Origin: Hyphomicrobiales bacterium | Lineage (GTDB): Bacteria > Pseudomonadota > Alphaproteobacteria > Rhizobiales > Beijerinckiaceae | Direction: 5' to 3' | Assembly: GCA_027489835.1 (NCBI GenBank) | Contig: JAIXZF010000350.1 | Location: forward strand, 1 to 15,486 | Length of the DNA: 15,486 bases | Part shown: piece after piece, positions 7,332 to 14,102 of the stretch | How the letters are laid out: each line of letters begins with the position of its first letter | Position numbering within the stretch: the stretch's first letter is position 1 | Program-made: the position numbers and the translations under genes | Notes under the pieces: generated by a model | Databases searched by the model: none | What the model was told of the DNA's origin: nothing | Seen by the model: only the letters and a program-made list of their open reading frames with translations

Positions 7332-8216
7332 ATGTTCGACGTGCTAGACATCCCCGGAAACATCAAGAACACGGTCGTCTTCTTCGGGGGTGGAGCCCCC
7401 AACGACACACGAACGTTCGTCAAGCCCCCCAACGCTTCGCTGTTCACTGTCTGGGGCGTCGCAGGCGGCGGGGGCGGCGGCGCGGGCCACTTCACCAACG
7501 GCGTGGGAAACAAGCGCGGTGGCGGCGGCGGTGGTGGCGGTGGTTACGTCAAGGGGATCATTGCAGCCGATTTCTGGCCCGCCATCGCGCGCATCGTTGT
7601 CGGTGCGGGTGGTTTAGGCGGGACCGGCGCTGGAGGTGCGGGCGGCGCGCTGACACTCCTCGACCAGAATGGACAGACGCTATTCAACTGCAACGGCGGC
7701 GGCGGCAGCGCGGCCGGAACTGCGACGGCTTCAGCCGGCGGCGTTGGTGGCACCACGGCCGGATCGGCGTGGACCGGCGCTGGGTTCTTTCTAACCACGA
7801 CAGGGGGCATCGGAGGCGCGGGTGGCACCACGACGCCAGCCGCCGGCTCAGCGGGAACCGCACTCGCTTTCCCCGTTGGCCACGGCGGTGGCGGTGGGGG
7901 CAGCAACAACACGACGACCGGCGTCTCTAGTGGCGGGAACGGGACTATTGCGACGGCGCTGGCCATCAGCCAAGCCCCCGCAGGCGGCGGTGCCGGGGTC
8001 ATTGGTGAGCAGGGCTCAACGCTATGGAGGCCCTTTGTCTATGCGGCGTCTGGTGCTGGTGGAGGTGGCGCTACCGCCGGGACTGGCGCTGGTGGCCCCG
8101 GAGGCGCTGGAGGCATCGGCTGCGGCGGTGGCGGTGGCGGAGCTTCGGGAAACAACGTCGCCGCTGGCACCGGGGGCAACGGCGGGCCGGGTATTCTGAT
8201 CATCACGTGGGCCTAG
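7332..8216 (+). CDS. Glycine-rich fibre/adhesin-like protein, paralogue 3 of 3
   Basis: This is the third tandem copy (294 residues). MFDVLDIPGN is closest to the start of copy 1, followed by FVKPPNASLF (29-38), a strand (VWGVAGGGGGG), a nine-Gly run, YVKGIIAADFWPAIARIVVG, and a long body of GGG-type blocks with variable spacers. It ends GGNGGPGILIITWA. The body shows repeated Gly-Ala-Gly-Gly patterns as expected for polyglycine-II packing. The ATG at 7332 lies three bases after the stop of copy 2, so all three copies form one translation unit. No protease, hydrolase or chaperone motif is visible. The assignment as fibre or adhesin rests on composition, paralogy and location after virion genes. 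Confidence 0.8.
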   Translation: MFDVLDIPGNIKNTVVFFGGGAPNDTRTFVKPPNASLFTVWGVAGGGGGGAGHFTNGVGNKRGGGGGGGGGYVKGIIAADFWPAIARIVVGAGGLGGTGAGGAGGALTLLDQNGQTLFNCNGGGGSAAGTATASAGGVGGTTAGSAWTGAGFFLTTTGGIGGAGGTTTPAAGSAGTALAFPVGHGGGGGGSNNTTTGVSSGGNGTIATALAISQAPAGGGAGVIGEQGSTLWRPFVYAASGAGGGGATAGTGAGGPGGAGGIGCGGGGGGASGNNVAAGTGGNGGPGILIITWA

Positions 8217-8277
8217 CTCAGCCGGGCCTTGGGCGTTAAAGCTCGCCTGCCACGCCTTGCAATAGAGGGCTCACTCA

Positions 8278-11200
8278 ATGCTCGGTCATAATGCCCTCTC
8301 TGAAGACGCCCTCTCGGAACTCCCGTCCGTAGGCGGCGGCCCGCCCGTCTACAACGACGCAAGGACAGAAACCGTCACGCTGCTCGATGCGCTGGCAGCG
8401 GTCCACGTCGCGACCCGCGCGATCACCGAAACGCTCACTGTTGCGGATGTGCAGGCGGCCTCGTCCGTCCGGGTTGCGGCGCTCACCGAAGCGGCTACCG
8501 CGGCCGATGCCCCGGATGCCTCGGTCGCGCCCGGAACGGTGACCGTCACGGAAGCGGCTACCGCCACGGACGCTGCCACCGCGCTGCTCGCGCGCCTCGG
8601 GGCCGTCACGGAAGCGATCACGACGACCGACGCCCAGACGGCCACGGTGCAGGCCGCCGCCTCGATCACCGAGGCCGCAACGGCCACCGACGCCCAGACG
8701 ACGGTCGCCACGCGCCCGGCCTCGATCACGGAAACGGCGACCGCGGCCGACACGCAAGTCTCGTCTCTCGCAGGCGGCACCAACGAGGCGGCCGAGGCGA
8801 TCTCTGCGGCCGACGCCCAGAGCTCCACCGCCGCGGCCAATGCAGCCGCCACGGAAGCTGCGACCGCGAGCGATGCAGCCACGGGCGTGGCGGTCGCCAG
8901 CCGGGATATCACCGAGGCGCTCACCCGGCAGAACGTCCTCCTGCAATCGCACAACTACGCGGACGGGGTCTGGAACAAGCAGAACCTCACCGTCACCAGC
9001 GATGCCGTCACCGGCCTCGATGGCACGCTGGTGGATGCGATCTTCGAGCAGACGGGCAGCGGTAGCTCCAAGGAGATCGCGCAGAACATCACGGTGATCG
9101 CGGGCCAGCCGCACACCTATCAGGCGCGCGTGAAGCCTATCAATGGGCGAAAAGGGCTCATTATTCAGGTTTATTCGTCCGATTTTGTGCAAGGCGCGTA
9201 TACCTACATCGATATCCCAACGCTTTCCGGCACCAACTACTTCACCGTCACAAGCTCCAGCGTCGAGGCTCTGGCGGATGGCTGGTTTGATATTGCCGTC
9301 ACGTTCCAGTTCACGGGCTCGGGCTCTATTTCGAGCTTCCTCTATTTCACGTTTGCCGACGACAGCGGGAACAACAACTACTCGGGCGATATCACGAAGG
9401 GGTGGTATGTCGACGGGTTGCAGCTTGCCCGCTCCTCGCTGGCGACGCCGATCATCGTCACCTCCGGCACGCTGCCCATCGTCTCCTCGGTGCTCGATGC
9501 GCCCAAGGCGAGCATGGTGCTCGTGGCGGCTGCCACCGAGGCGGCGACGGCCGGCGATACCGTGGCGGCCTCGTCCGTGCGCGAGGCTGCCGTATCCGAA
9601 AGCGTCACGGCTGGGGAAGCCTCGGCCACCAGCGCGCCGGCAACGGGAGAGGTCACCGAAGCCGCGACCACGGCCGATGCCCAGACCGCAACGGCTGCCC
9701 TGAGCGCGGCAGCGACCGAGGCCGCGACGGCGACCGAAGCTCAGGCCGCCACGGCCCTTCTCGGAGCAGCGGCAACAGAGACGGCCAGCCCTGCCGACGC
9801 CCAGACCGGCAGCGCGGCTTTCCCCGCCTCGATCACAGAGGCGGCCAGCGCTACCGATGCGCAGTCCTCCACCGTGGTCGGGGGCGTCAGCGCTGTCTCC
9901 GAAGCGGCGACGGCCACGGACGCGCAGGCGGCCACGGCTGCCCTGAATGCGGCAGCCACCGAGACGGCCACTCCGGCCGACGCTCAGGTTGCGGCGCGGG
10001 TGCAGGCGGCAGCGACGACCGAGGCTGCCACGGCTGCCGACGCCTCCGCGGCTTCCGCGGTGCAGCCGGCCGCCACGACCGAAGCGGCAACCGCTGCGGA
10101 TGTGCAGGCCTCCACGCTGGTCAGCGGCGGAAGCGCGGTCACTGAGGCGGCCACTGCCGGCGACGCCTCCACGGCGACCTCCGCGCGCGCAGGGGCGGCC
10201 ACGGAAGCGGCCACGGCGGGCGATACGGCCTCCGCGAGCACGGTTGCCACCGCCAGCGCCTCGGAAGCCGCCAGCGCGGCCGACAGCGCCAGCGCAGGGC
10301 TCTCTGCGACCGCAGCCACCACGGAAGCGGCCACGGCCACCGAGAGCTCGCAGGGGCTCACGGGCAACCAGAGCTCGGTCCTCGAAGCGGCATCGGCCAC
10401 CGATGCTGCGGCGGCCCAGCATGCGGCGACCCGGTCGATCTCGGAGCCGGTCACCCCGACCGATGCGCAGGCCGCGGCAATGGTCGCCCTTGCCGCTCTC
10501 GCGGAAGCGGCCACGGCGACAGATGCCCAGACGGCGGCGATTGCCCGGCCGGCGGATCTCGCGGAAGCGGCCACGGCTGCGGACGCGCAGGCGGCCGTCA
10601 TCACCACGCCAGCCGCAGCCACGGAAGCCGCATCCGCCACCGATGCGCAGACGGCCATCAGCGCCCGCACCGGGGCGGTCTCGGAGCCTGCCAGCGCCAC
10701 CGACGCTCAGGTAGCCTCGGGCGCGCTCGCGGCTGCCGCCAGCGAGGCCTCCAGCGCGGCCGACGCCTCCACTGGCGCGCTTCTGGGGGCGGGCGACTTC
10801 GCTCAGGAGAGCATCACCCCGGCGGATGCCTCCACGGCAGCGCAGGCGGCCGGCGCAGCGGCCACTGAGGCCCTGAGCGCCACGGATGCCTCGGCTGCCA
10901 CCGTGACCCGCTCTGCGGCCCTCACCGAGGCCGCCACGGCGAGCGAGAGCTCGGATGCCTCGGTCATCCGGGCCGTGGCCACCAGCGAGGCAGCGACCGC
11001 CTCCGACGCCTCCTCGGCCTCGGTCATCCGGGCCGGCGCTGTCACGGAAGCGGTATCGCCCGCGGACGCCTCCACCTCGGCCGTCAACCCGGCCTCGGCC
11101 GGCGTCGAGGCGATCTCTGTCACGGACGCCTCCACGGCCCGGCTCGATGCCGTCGCCAGCGCACAGGAGGCCGTCTCCGCCTCCGATGCGGCGAATGCGA

Positions 11201-11682
11201 GCGGCGGCGCGCAGATCGTGGACGACAAGAACGTCGGCATCGCCGCGGCCATCCCGGCCGTGTGGTCGCGCATCATCCGCGACTTCAAGGTGATCGACGC
11301 CACCGTCGTCTCGGAGATCGAGATGGGCGGCGAGGCAGCCGTCGAGGTTTCGTTCAAGAAGCCGCGCCGCCGCCGGGCCATGCCGGCCGTCGTCGCCGTG
11401 GTGCCGCCGCCCTCGAAGTACGAAACCCGCTACGTGACCAGCGCCTTCGCCATCGGTGGCGGGGCCATGATCGAGGGGGTGGAGCGGCGCACGACCGCCC
11501 GCGGGCGCGGGCTCTTCTCGATGGAGGGCTTCCGGGCCAGTGCGGAGGCGATGACCGTGAGGGTCGTGTCAGACGCCGCGCTCGATGCGTGGGTCGAGGT
11601 CGAGGCCGTCGATGGGGTCGAGGCCGTGATCGCGGCGCAGCAACTCGCGCTCGCGCAGTTGATCGAGGCAGGGGTGGTCTAG
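8278..11682 (+). CDS. Giant repeat fibre-like protein with 38 x 20-residue repeats and an inserted lectin-like domain
   Basis: This 1134-residue protein is the largest in the window. The N-terminus (MLGHNALSEDALSELPS, then a Gly/Pro linker) resembles short leaders of phage virion proteins. Residues 31-216 hold nine 20-21-residue repeats of the type TEAATATDAQTA plus a half-unit. Residues 217-404 are a distinct beta-rich domain (QNVLLQSHNYADGVWNKQNLT at its start, GWYVDGLQLARSS near its end), resembling lectin/carbohydrate-binding-like modules of phage surface proteins. Residues 405-975 resume the array with the matching half-unit and 28 more repeats. The last 150 residues are a non-repeat domain with KKPRRRRAM and a C-terminal helix. 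No enzymatic motif is seen. GAGGG at 8265-8269 is the ribosome-binding site. It is probably a long fibre, whisker or capsid fibre; it is too regular for a tape measure. Confidence 0.78.
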   Translation: MLGHNALSEDALSELPSVGGGPPVYNDARTETVTLLDALAAVHVATRAITETLTVADVQAASSVRVAALTEAATAADAPDASVAPGTVTVTEAATATDAATALLARLGAVTEAITTTDAQTATVQAAASITEAATATDAQTTVATRPASITETATAADTQVSSLAGGTNEAAEAISAADAQSSTAAANAAATEAATASDAATGVAVASRDITEALTRQNVLLQSHNYADGVWNKQNLTVTSDAVTGLDGTLVDAIFEQTGSGSSKEIAQNITVIAGQPHTYQARVKPINGRKGLIIQVYSSDFVQGAYTYIDIPTLSGTNYFTVTSSSVEALADGWFDIAVTFQFTGSGSISSFLYFTFADDSGNNNYSGDITKGWYVDGLQLARSSLATPIIVTSGTLPIVSSVLDAPKASMVLVAAATEAATAGDTVAASSVREAAVSESVTAGEASATSAPATGEVTEAATTADAQTATAALSAAATEAATATEAQAATALLGAAATETASPADAQTGSAAFPASITEAASATDAQSSTVVGGVSAVSEAATATDAQAATAALNAAATETATPADAQVAARVQAAATTEAATAADASAASAVQPAATTEAATAADVQASTLVSGGSAVTEAATAGDASTATSARAGAATEAATAGDTASASTVATASASEAASAADSASAGLSATAATTEAATATESSQGLTGNQSSVLEAASATDAAAAQHAATRSISEPVTPTDAQAAAMVALAALAEAATATDAQTAAIARPADLAEAATAADAQAAVITTPAAATEAASATDAQTAISARTGAVSEPASATDAQVASGALAAAASEASSAADASTGALLGAGDFAQESITPADASTAAQAAGAAATEALSATDASAATVTRSAALTEAATASESSDASVIRAVATSEAATASDASSASVIRAGAVTEAVSPADASTSAVNPASAGVEAISVTDASTARLDAVASAQEAVSASDAANASGGAQIVDDKNVGIAAAIPAVWSRIIRDFKVIDATVVSEIEMGGEAAVEVSFKKPRRRRAMPAVVAVVPPPSKYETRYVTSAFAIGGGAMIEGVERRTTARGRGLFSMEGFRASAEAMTVRVVSDAALDAWVEVEAVDGVEAVIAAQQLALAQLIEAGVV
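8368..8925 (+). repeat. In-frame 60-bp coding repeat array, first block
   Basis: Nine complete units of about 60 bp (20 codons; two units have 21) plus the first four codons of a tenth encode the pattern E-A-A-T-A-T/A-D-A-Q-T/A-A followed by about nine variable residues ending in I/V-T. Glu at position 1 and Asp at position 7 are the best kept residues. Units differ at many synonymous and non-synonymous sites, so the array is old rather than a recent expansion. Confidence 0.9.
9490..11202 (+). repeat. In-frame 60-bp coding repeat array, second block
   Basis: The array resumes with 16 codons that complete the broken tenth unit, followed by 28 units of 20 codons (three have 21). The spacing is regular enough that unit starts stay aligned at 60-base steps over long stretches, for example near 10501, 10561, 10621 and 10681. 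Individual copies diverge in wording (EAATATDAQ, EPASATDAQ, EALSATDAS, EAISVTDAS), which argues for selection on the pattern rather than recent duplication. Confidence 0.9.
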
Positions 11683-11891
11683 CGCAGCCACCGCGTCGGG
11701 CGGAAGCCGGCCGGCACGCGCTCCAAAAGCTCCAGCAACGCGACGGCGTACTCCGGGAGGGCGAGCTCCCCGGAGGTCCAGCGGCGCAGCGTCGAGACGG
11801 CGATCCCGGTGGCCTCGCAGAAGCGGGTCTTCCATCCGGGAACGCCGCCCATGGCGGTCTTGAGGCGCTCTTCGAATTCGTCGCCGGTCAT
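11679..11891 (-). CDS. Small Cro/XRE-like helix-turn-helix protein
   Basis: This 70-residue protein reads MTGDEFEERLKTAMGG, then GWKTRFCEATGIAVSTLRRW (19-38), SGELALPEYAVALLELLERV, and a short basic tail. The core 'F....GI..STL.RW.SGE' is the classic layout of a lambda-repressor/XRE-type HTH, with GIAVSTLRRW as the turn and recognition helix. It is probably a transcription regulator, and the palindrome at 14075-14102 is an obvious candidate operator; that pairing is inference. The ATG at 11891 overlaps the stop of the upstream imm-like gene (ATGA). Longer starts read through that gene in another frame and are unlikely. The gene is last in the leftward operon, and its stop shares the CTAG at 11679-11682 with the convergent repeat-protein gene. 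Confidence 0.82.
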   Translation of the reverse strand: MTGDEFEERLKTAMGGVPGWKTRFCEATGIAVSTLRRWTSGELALPEYAVALLELLERVPAGFRPTRWLR

Positions 11892-12085
11892 GCCGTCCTT
11901 TGCTCCTGCGAGACGAAGGTCCACACCCATGCCGCCGCCCAGCCCACGAAGGTCCAGCCGAGAAGAAGGCACAGGGCGAAGATCGCACCGGCATTCTTGT
12001 GGCCGCGCAGGAGGGCGACGATGGCGGGGGCCATGTAGACCACGGCCGAGATAATTAGCAAGGCAGTCAGGGCCATCACGTCCAT
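11888..12085 (-). CDS. imm: Superinfection immunity (T4 Imm-like) membrane protein
   Basis: This 65-residue inner-membrane protein is predicted to have two transmembrane helices (about 5-27 and 33-57). It carries the Imm_superinfect signature clearly: a Pro in helix 1 (Pro20), then ALLRGHKNAGAIF (24-36) with Arg27, His29 and Asn31, then LLGWTFVGW (41-49) and AWVW (52-55). In phage T4, Imm stops DNA of later-arriving phages from crossing the membrane. Relatives are also widespread in bacterial chromosomes, so exclusion by this copy is inferred. The ATG at 12085 shares its A with the stop of the exonuclease gene (TGATG). A second in-frame ATG three codons on is possible. The gene overlaps the HTH gene after it, so it is probably co-translated. 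Confidence 0.87.
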   Translation of the reverse strand: MDVMALTALLIISAVVYMAPAIVALLRGHKNAGAIFALCLLLGWTFVGWAAAWVWTFVSQEQRTA

Positions 12086-12885
12086 CACGCATTTTCCTTC
12101 TGTTGCTGGCCGGCTTCCCGCTCGCGCAGGCGGTAACGGGCGTTCGCCTTGGTATCGGCGTCCATGTCGCTTTTGTCGGCGATCCACCGCAGATAGTCGG
12201 GCGGCAGTTCGCTCCAGAGCATGCCCCGGTGCTTGCCGAAGCTCACCTTGTGGAAGAGCGGCGGGAACCGGGACCACGCCTCTAGCGTCGCGAAGGGGAT
12301 CTCGCGCTCGCGCGCCGTCTGGAGGATGCGCTCCAGAAGGCGGGCCGTGACATAGGCGTCAGGCCCGGCCCGGTGCGTCCCGTTGGCGTAGTCCCGGTCC
12401 ATGATCTGCAAGTGCAGGAAGTAGCGCAGGCCGTTGTTCGAATGCGTGGGCGCGTCGGGCCAGAGCCGGAGCGCGATCTTGTAGGTGCAGAGCCACGGCA
12501 CGCCGGGGATCTCGAAGAAGTGCCGCTCGAAGGCCGCGTTGTGGGCGCAGAACATATCGACCGGGCCACCCTCCACGAAGAGCATGCGCAGGGCGTTCGC
12601 CGTGCTCTCGCCGGTCGCCGCGTCCTCGTCGGTGATGTGGTGGACGGCCATCGCCGGGATGGTGATCGGGCGCTTGGGGTTGACCAAATACGAAAGGCTT
12701 TCGTTTTTGGCGATGCCCTTGACCACGTCGCACCAGCCGACCTCCACGATGGCATGGGGCTCGGGGTCGCCGTCGTCAGGCGCTCCCGTCGTCTCGAAGT
12801 CCACCACCCGGATGCAGGGCGGCGGGTCGAAGGGCGTCGGCTCGGGCGCGGCGGTTTCCGGCTCGGGCGGGGGCGTCTTGGGCAT
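12085..12885 (-). CDS. DEDDh 3'-5' exonuclease (ExoX/DnaQ-like) with C-terminal DUF3820-like domain
   Basis: This 266-residue protein starts with a Pro/Glu-rich tail (1-22). The exonuclease core has Exo I VVDFETTG (27-34; Asp29, Glu31), Exo II FCAHNAAFERHF (112-123) and Exo III HRAGPDAY (171-178; His171 and Asp176, the DEDDh spacing). Exo II has Glu120 where DnaQ usually has Asp; the same wording occurs in ExoX-type proteins. Residues 213-245 (VSFGKHRGMLWSELPPDYLRW) resemble the small DUF3820/QSregVF_b module often attached to phage exonucleases. It should degrade DNA from 3' ends using two metal ions, in recombination, repair or removal of host or competitor DNA. ATG at 12885 overlaps the upstream stop by one base; the downstream gene is coupled the same way. 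Confidence 0.88.
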   Translation of the reverse strand: MPKTPPPEPETAAPEPTPFDPPPCIRVVDFETTGAPDDGDPEPHAIVEVGWCDVVKGIAKNESLSYLVNPKRPITIPAMAVHHITDEDAATGESTANALRMLFVEGGPVDMFCAHNAAFERHFFEIPGVPWLCTYKIALRLWPDAPTHSNNGLRYFLHLQIMDRDYANGTHRAGPDAYVTARLLERILQTAREREIPFATLEAWSRFPPLFHKVSFGKHRGMLWSELPPDYLRWIADKSDMDADTKANARYRLREREAGQQQKENA

Positions 12886-13085
12886 CAGGCCAGTTCCTTC
12901 GCTTCAGCAAGCCATTCGGGCAGCGTGAGGGTGCCAACGTCCTCCTCCTCGCCGCATTGGAATTCGCACTGCGAGAGAGGCACCCATGCCTCCCTGCCGG
13001 TCGCGCTGTCCTGCACGAGGAGCGCCTTCTCGCTCTTGCGCAGGACGCGCACCTCCAGATCGCAGAGGCGGTCGCGGCGGCTCAT
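12885..13085 (-). CDS. Small conserved phage-type protein, beta-barrel suspected
   Basis: This 66-residue protein reads as strands, CDLEVRVLRKSEKALLVQDS and GREAWVPLSQCEF, then an acidic turn (GEEEDV) and the closing TLTLPEWLAEAKEL. The combination of 'V.VLR.SEKALLV', 'EAWVP.SQ' and 'TLPEWLAE.K.L' is one I have met repeatedly in small phage and plasmid genes of unknown function. No catalytic residues are evident. The ATG at 13085 overlaps the stop of the ART-like gene (ATGA), and its own stop overlaps the exonuclease start by one base. Longer upstream starts run antisense to nothing real and are rejected. Confidence 0.72.
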   Translation of the reverse strand: MSRRDRLCDLEVRVLRKSEKALLVQDSATGREAWVPLSQCEFQCGEEEDVGTLTLPEWLAEAKELA

Positions 13086-13831
13086 GCTGCATGCGCCTCC
13101 CGCGCGCGGTTGGTGACGGTGATGCCGGCCCGGTTCTCGGGCGGCGGAAGCTGGAATTCGGGGTGCATCGCGATCCGGCCGGTCTTGCTGTCCGGGATAT
13201 CGAGCAAGGCGGGCGTATCCGCGCCGAGGGGGTCGCCGAAGATCCATTTCGTGAGGGCGCGGTATCGCCTGCCAACGAAGCGGTAATTCAGGACCGAGAT
13301 CGTGGGGTCGAGCGCCATGAAGATCGTGTCGGCGGCATCGCGGAGATCCACGTAGGCCACTCGCGTGATCGCCTCGCGCGGCACCGGGCCGAGGTGGCAG
13401 CAATTCCCGATGGCATCGAGCGAGGCCTTCCACGCATCGGAGAAGCAGAAGCCGTCCATCTTCCCGCGCCAGTAGATGGTGCGCTTCTTCATGCTCCACT
13501 TGTGATAGCCGGCGGGCAGGCTGTCGCCAGTGCGCCCGCGGTTCACTTGCTCAAGGCAGTCCTCGTCCGGGACGAGCATCGCCGTGTCGCGCAGGAGGTC
13601 CGTGTCGATCTCGATCACCGCGGCGCGCACGCCGGCCTCGCCGGTCTTCAGGCGCGGGTCGTCCACCGCAGCGATGGCGAAGTAGAGGGCATAGGCGTTC
13701 GTGAAGTAGACGCCGTCCGGGTGGCTATCGACCGAGTGCTTCCAATTCCCTTTGCCGCGGCGGCGGGGGATGAAGCCATCGCGGAGGATGGCCTCGGCGG
13801 CGGCCTCCGATGTGCCGTGATAGAGCTTCAT
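13082..13831 (-). CDS. Putative ADP-ribosyltransferase-fold protein
   Basis: This 249-residue protein begins MKLYHGTS, and the 'YHGT' strand with His5 is typical of the NAD-binding start of the ART/PARP/KptA fold. GVYFTNAYALYFAIAA (40-55) looks like the second motif, with Tyr42 and a following helix. VIEIDTDLL (72-80) and MLVPDEDCLEQ (85-95) are strand and acidic segments common in phage ART-like proteins. GNCCHLGPVPREAITRVAYV (142-161) may carry the end of the core. I cannot place the catalytic Glu/Gln with certainty. If active, it would move ADP-ribose onto a host protein or nucleic acid, as T4 Alt/ModA do; it could also be an inactive member. ATG at 13831 overlaps the upstream stop (ATGA). 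Longer starts read through the preceding gene in another frame. Confidence 0.65.
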   Translation of the reverse strand: MKLYHGTSEAAAEAILRDGFIPRRRGKGNWKHSVDSHPDGVYFTNAYALYFAIAAVDDPRLKTGEAGVRAAVIEIDTDLLRDTAMLVPDEDCLEQVNRGRTGDSLPAGYHKWSMKKRTIYWRGKMDGFCFSDAWKASLDAIGNCCHLGPVPREAITRVAYVDLRDAADTIFMALDPTISVLNYRFVGRRYRALTKWIFGDPLGADTPALLDIPDSKTGRIAMHPEFQLPPPENRAGITVTNRAREAHAA

Positions 13832-14028
13832 GACGCGCTGTCCTTCAGCTTGTAGGTGGCTCCCTCGCGGATCACGAGGCCGCGGCTCACGAGCGTTTCG
13901 AGGAGCCTCTCGGTGCGAGCGGGGCCGTTCCAGTGCCAGCCGGCGCTCCGGTGCCAAGAGCCCCGGTCGCGGAGGACGGAGAGGACGATCTTCTGGGCTT
14001 CTCCGAGGGGGAGGTTGGGGTTGGTCAT
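13828..14028 (-). CDS. Small winged-helix-like DNA-binding protein, putative
   Basis: This 66-residue protein reads EAQKIVLSVLRDRGSWHRSA, then TERLLETLVSRGLVIREGAT and YKL. Two helices followed by a short hairpin resemble a minimal winged helix, with 'LLETLVSRGLV...G..Y.L' being the usual recognition helix plus wing. It is the first gene after the promoter-like element. AGGAGAT lies about nine bases before the ATG at 14028, supporting this start over the upstream ATG at 14091, which falls inside the palindrome. It could regulate its own operon or simply be a nucleic-acid-binding accessory protein. The family is not certain. Confidence 0.65.
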   Translation of the reverse strand: MTNPNLPLGEAQKIVLSVLRDRGSWHRSAGWHWNGPARTERLLETLVSRGLVIREGATYKLKDSAS

Positions 14029-14074
14029 CAAGGGGATCTCCTGCGGGCAGCCGGTGCGCTGCGCTTCACGGTGA

Positions 14075-14102
14075 GACAATGTGAGCGTCACGCTCAGTTG
14101 TC
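14075..14102. promoter_or_regulatory. Operator-like palindrome
   Basis: The core TGAGCG-TCA-CGCTCA at 14082-14096 is a perfect 6+6 inverted repeat. It is flanked by GACAA on the left (14075-14079) and TTGTC on the right (14098-14102), which are complementary but one base off symmetry. The core lies entirely between the two promoter hexamers, the usual place for a repressor site. The HTH product of 11679-11891 is a candidate ligand. Confidence 0.6.

Noticed and set aside
5687..8002. Minus-strand proline-rich open frames opposite the glycine-rich genes
   Set aside because: Pro codons are simply the complement of Gly codons, and no ribosome-binding sites or domains were seen.
8275..10422. Minus-strand open frame of 715 codons opposite the repeat protein
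   Set aside because: Its Arg/Gly repeats are the mirror of the 60-bp coding repeats. The plus-strand frame has a start, ribosome-binding site, non-repeat end domains and a lectin-like insert.
8368..11202. 60-base periodicity as a CRISPR array or non-coding satellite
   Set aside because: The period is exactly 20 codons in one open frame, units diverge throughout and there is no conserved direct repeat with unique spacers.
8278..11682. Repeat protein as a tape-measure protein
   Set aside because: It lacks transmembrane or coiled-coil heptads and chaperone-type neighbours, and it contains a lectin-like domain and fibre-like leader; its position after fibre genes fits a surface fibre better.
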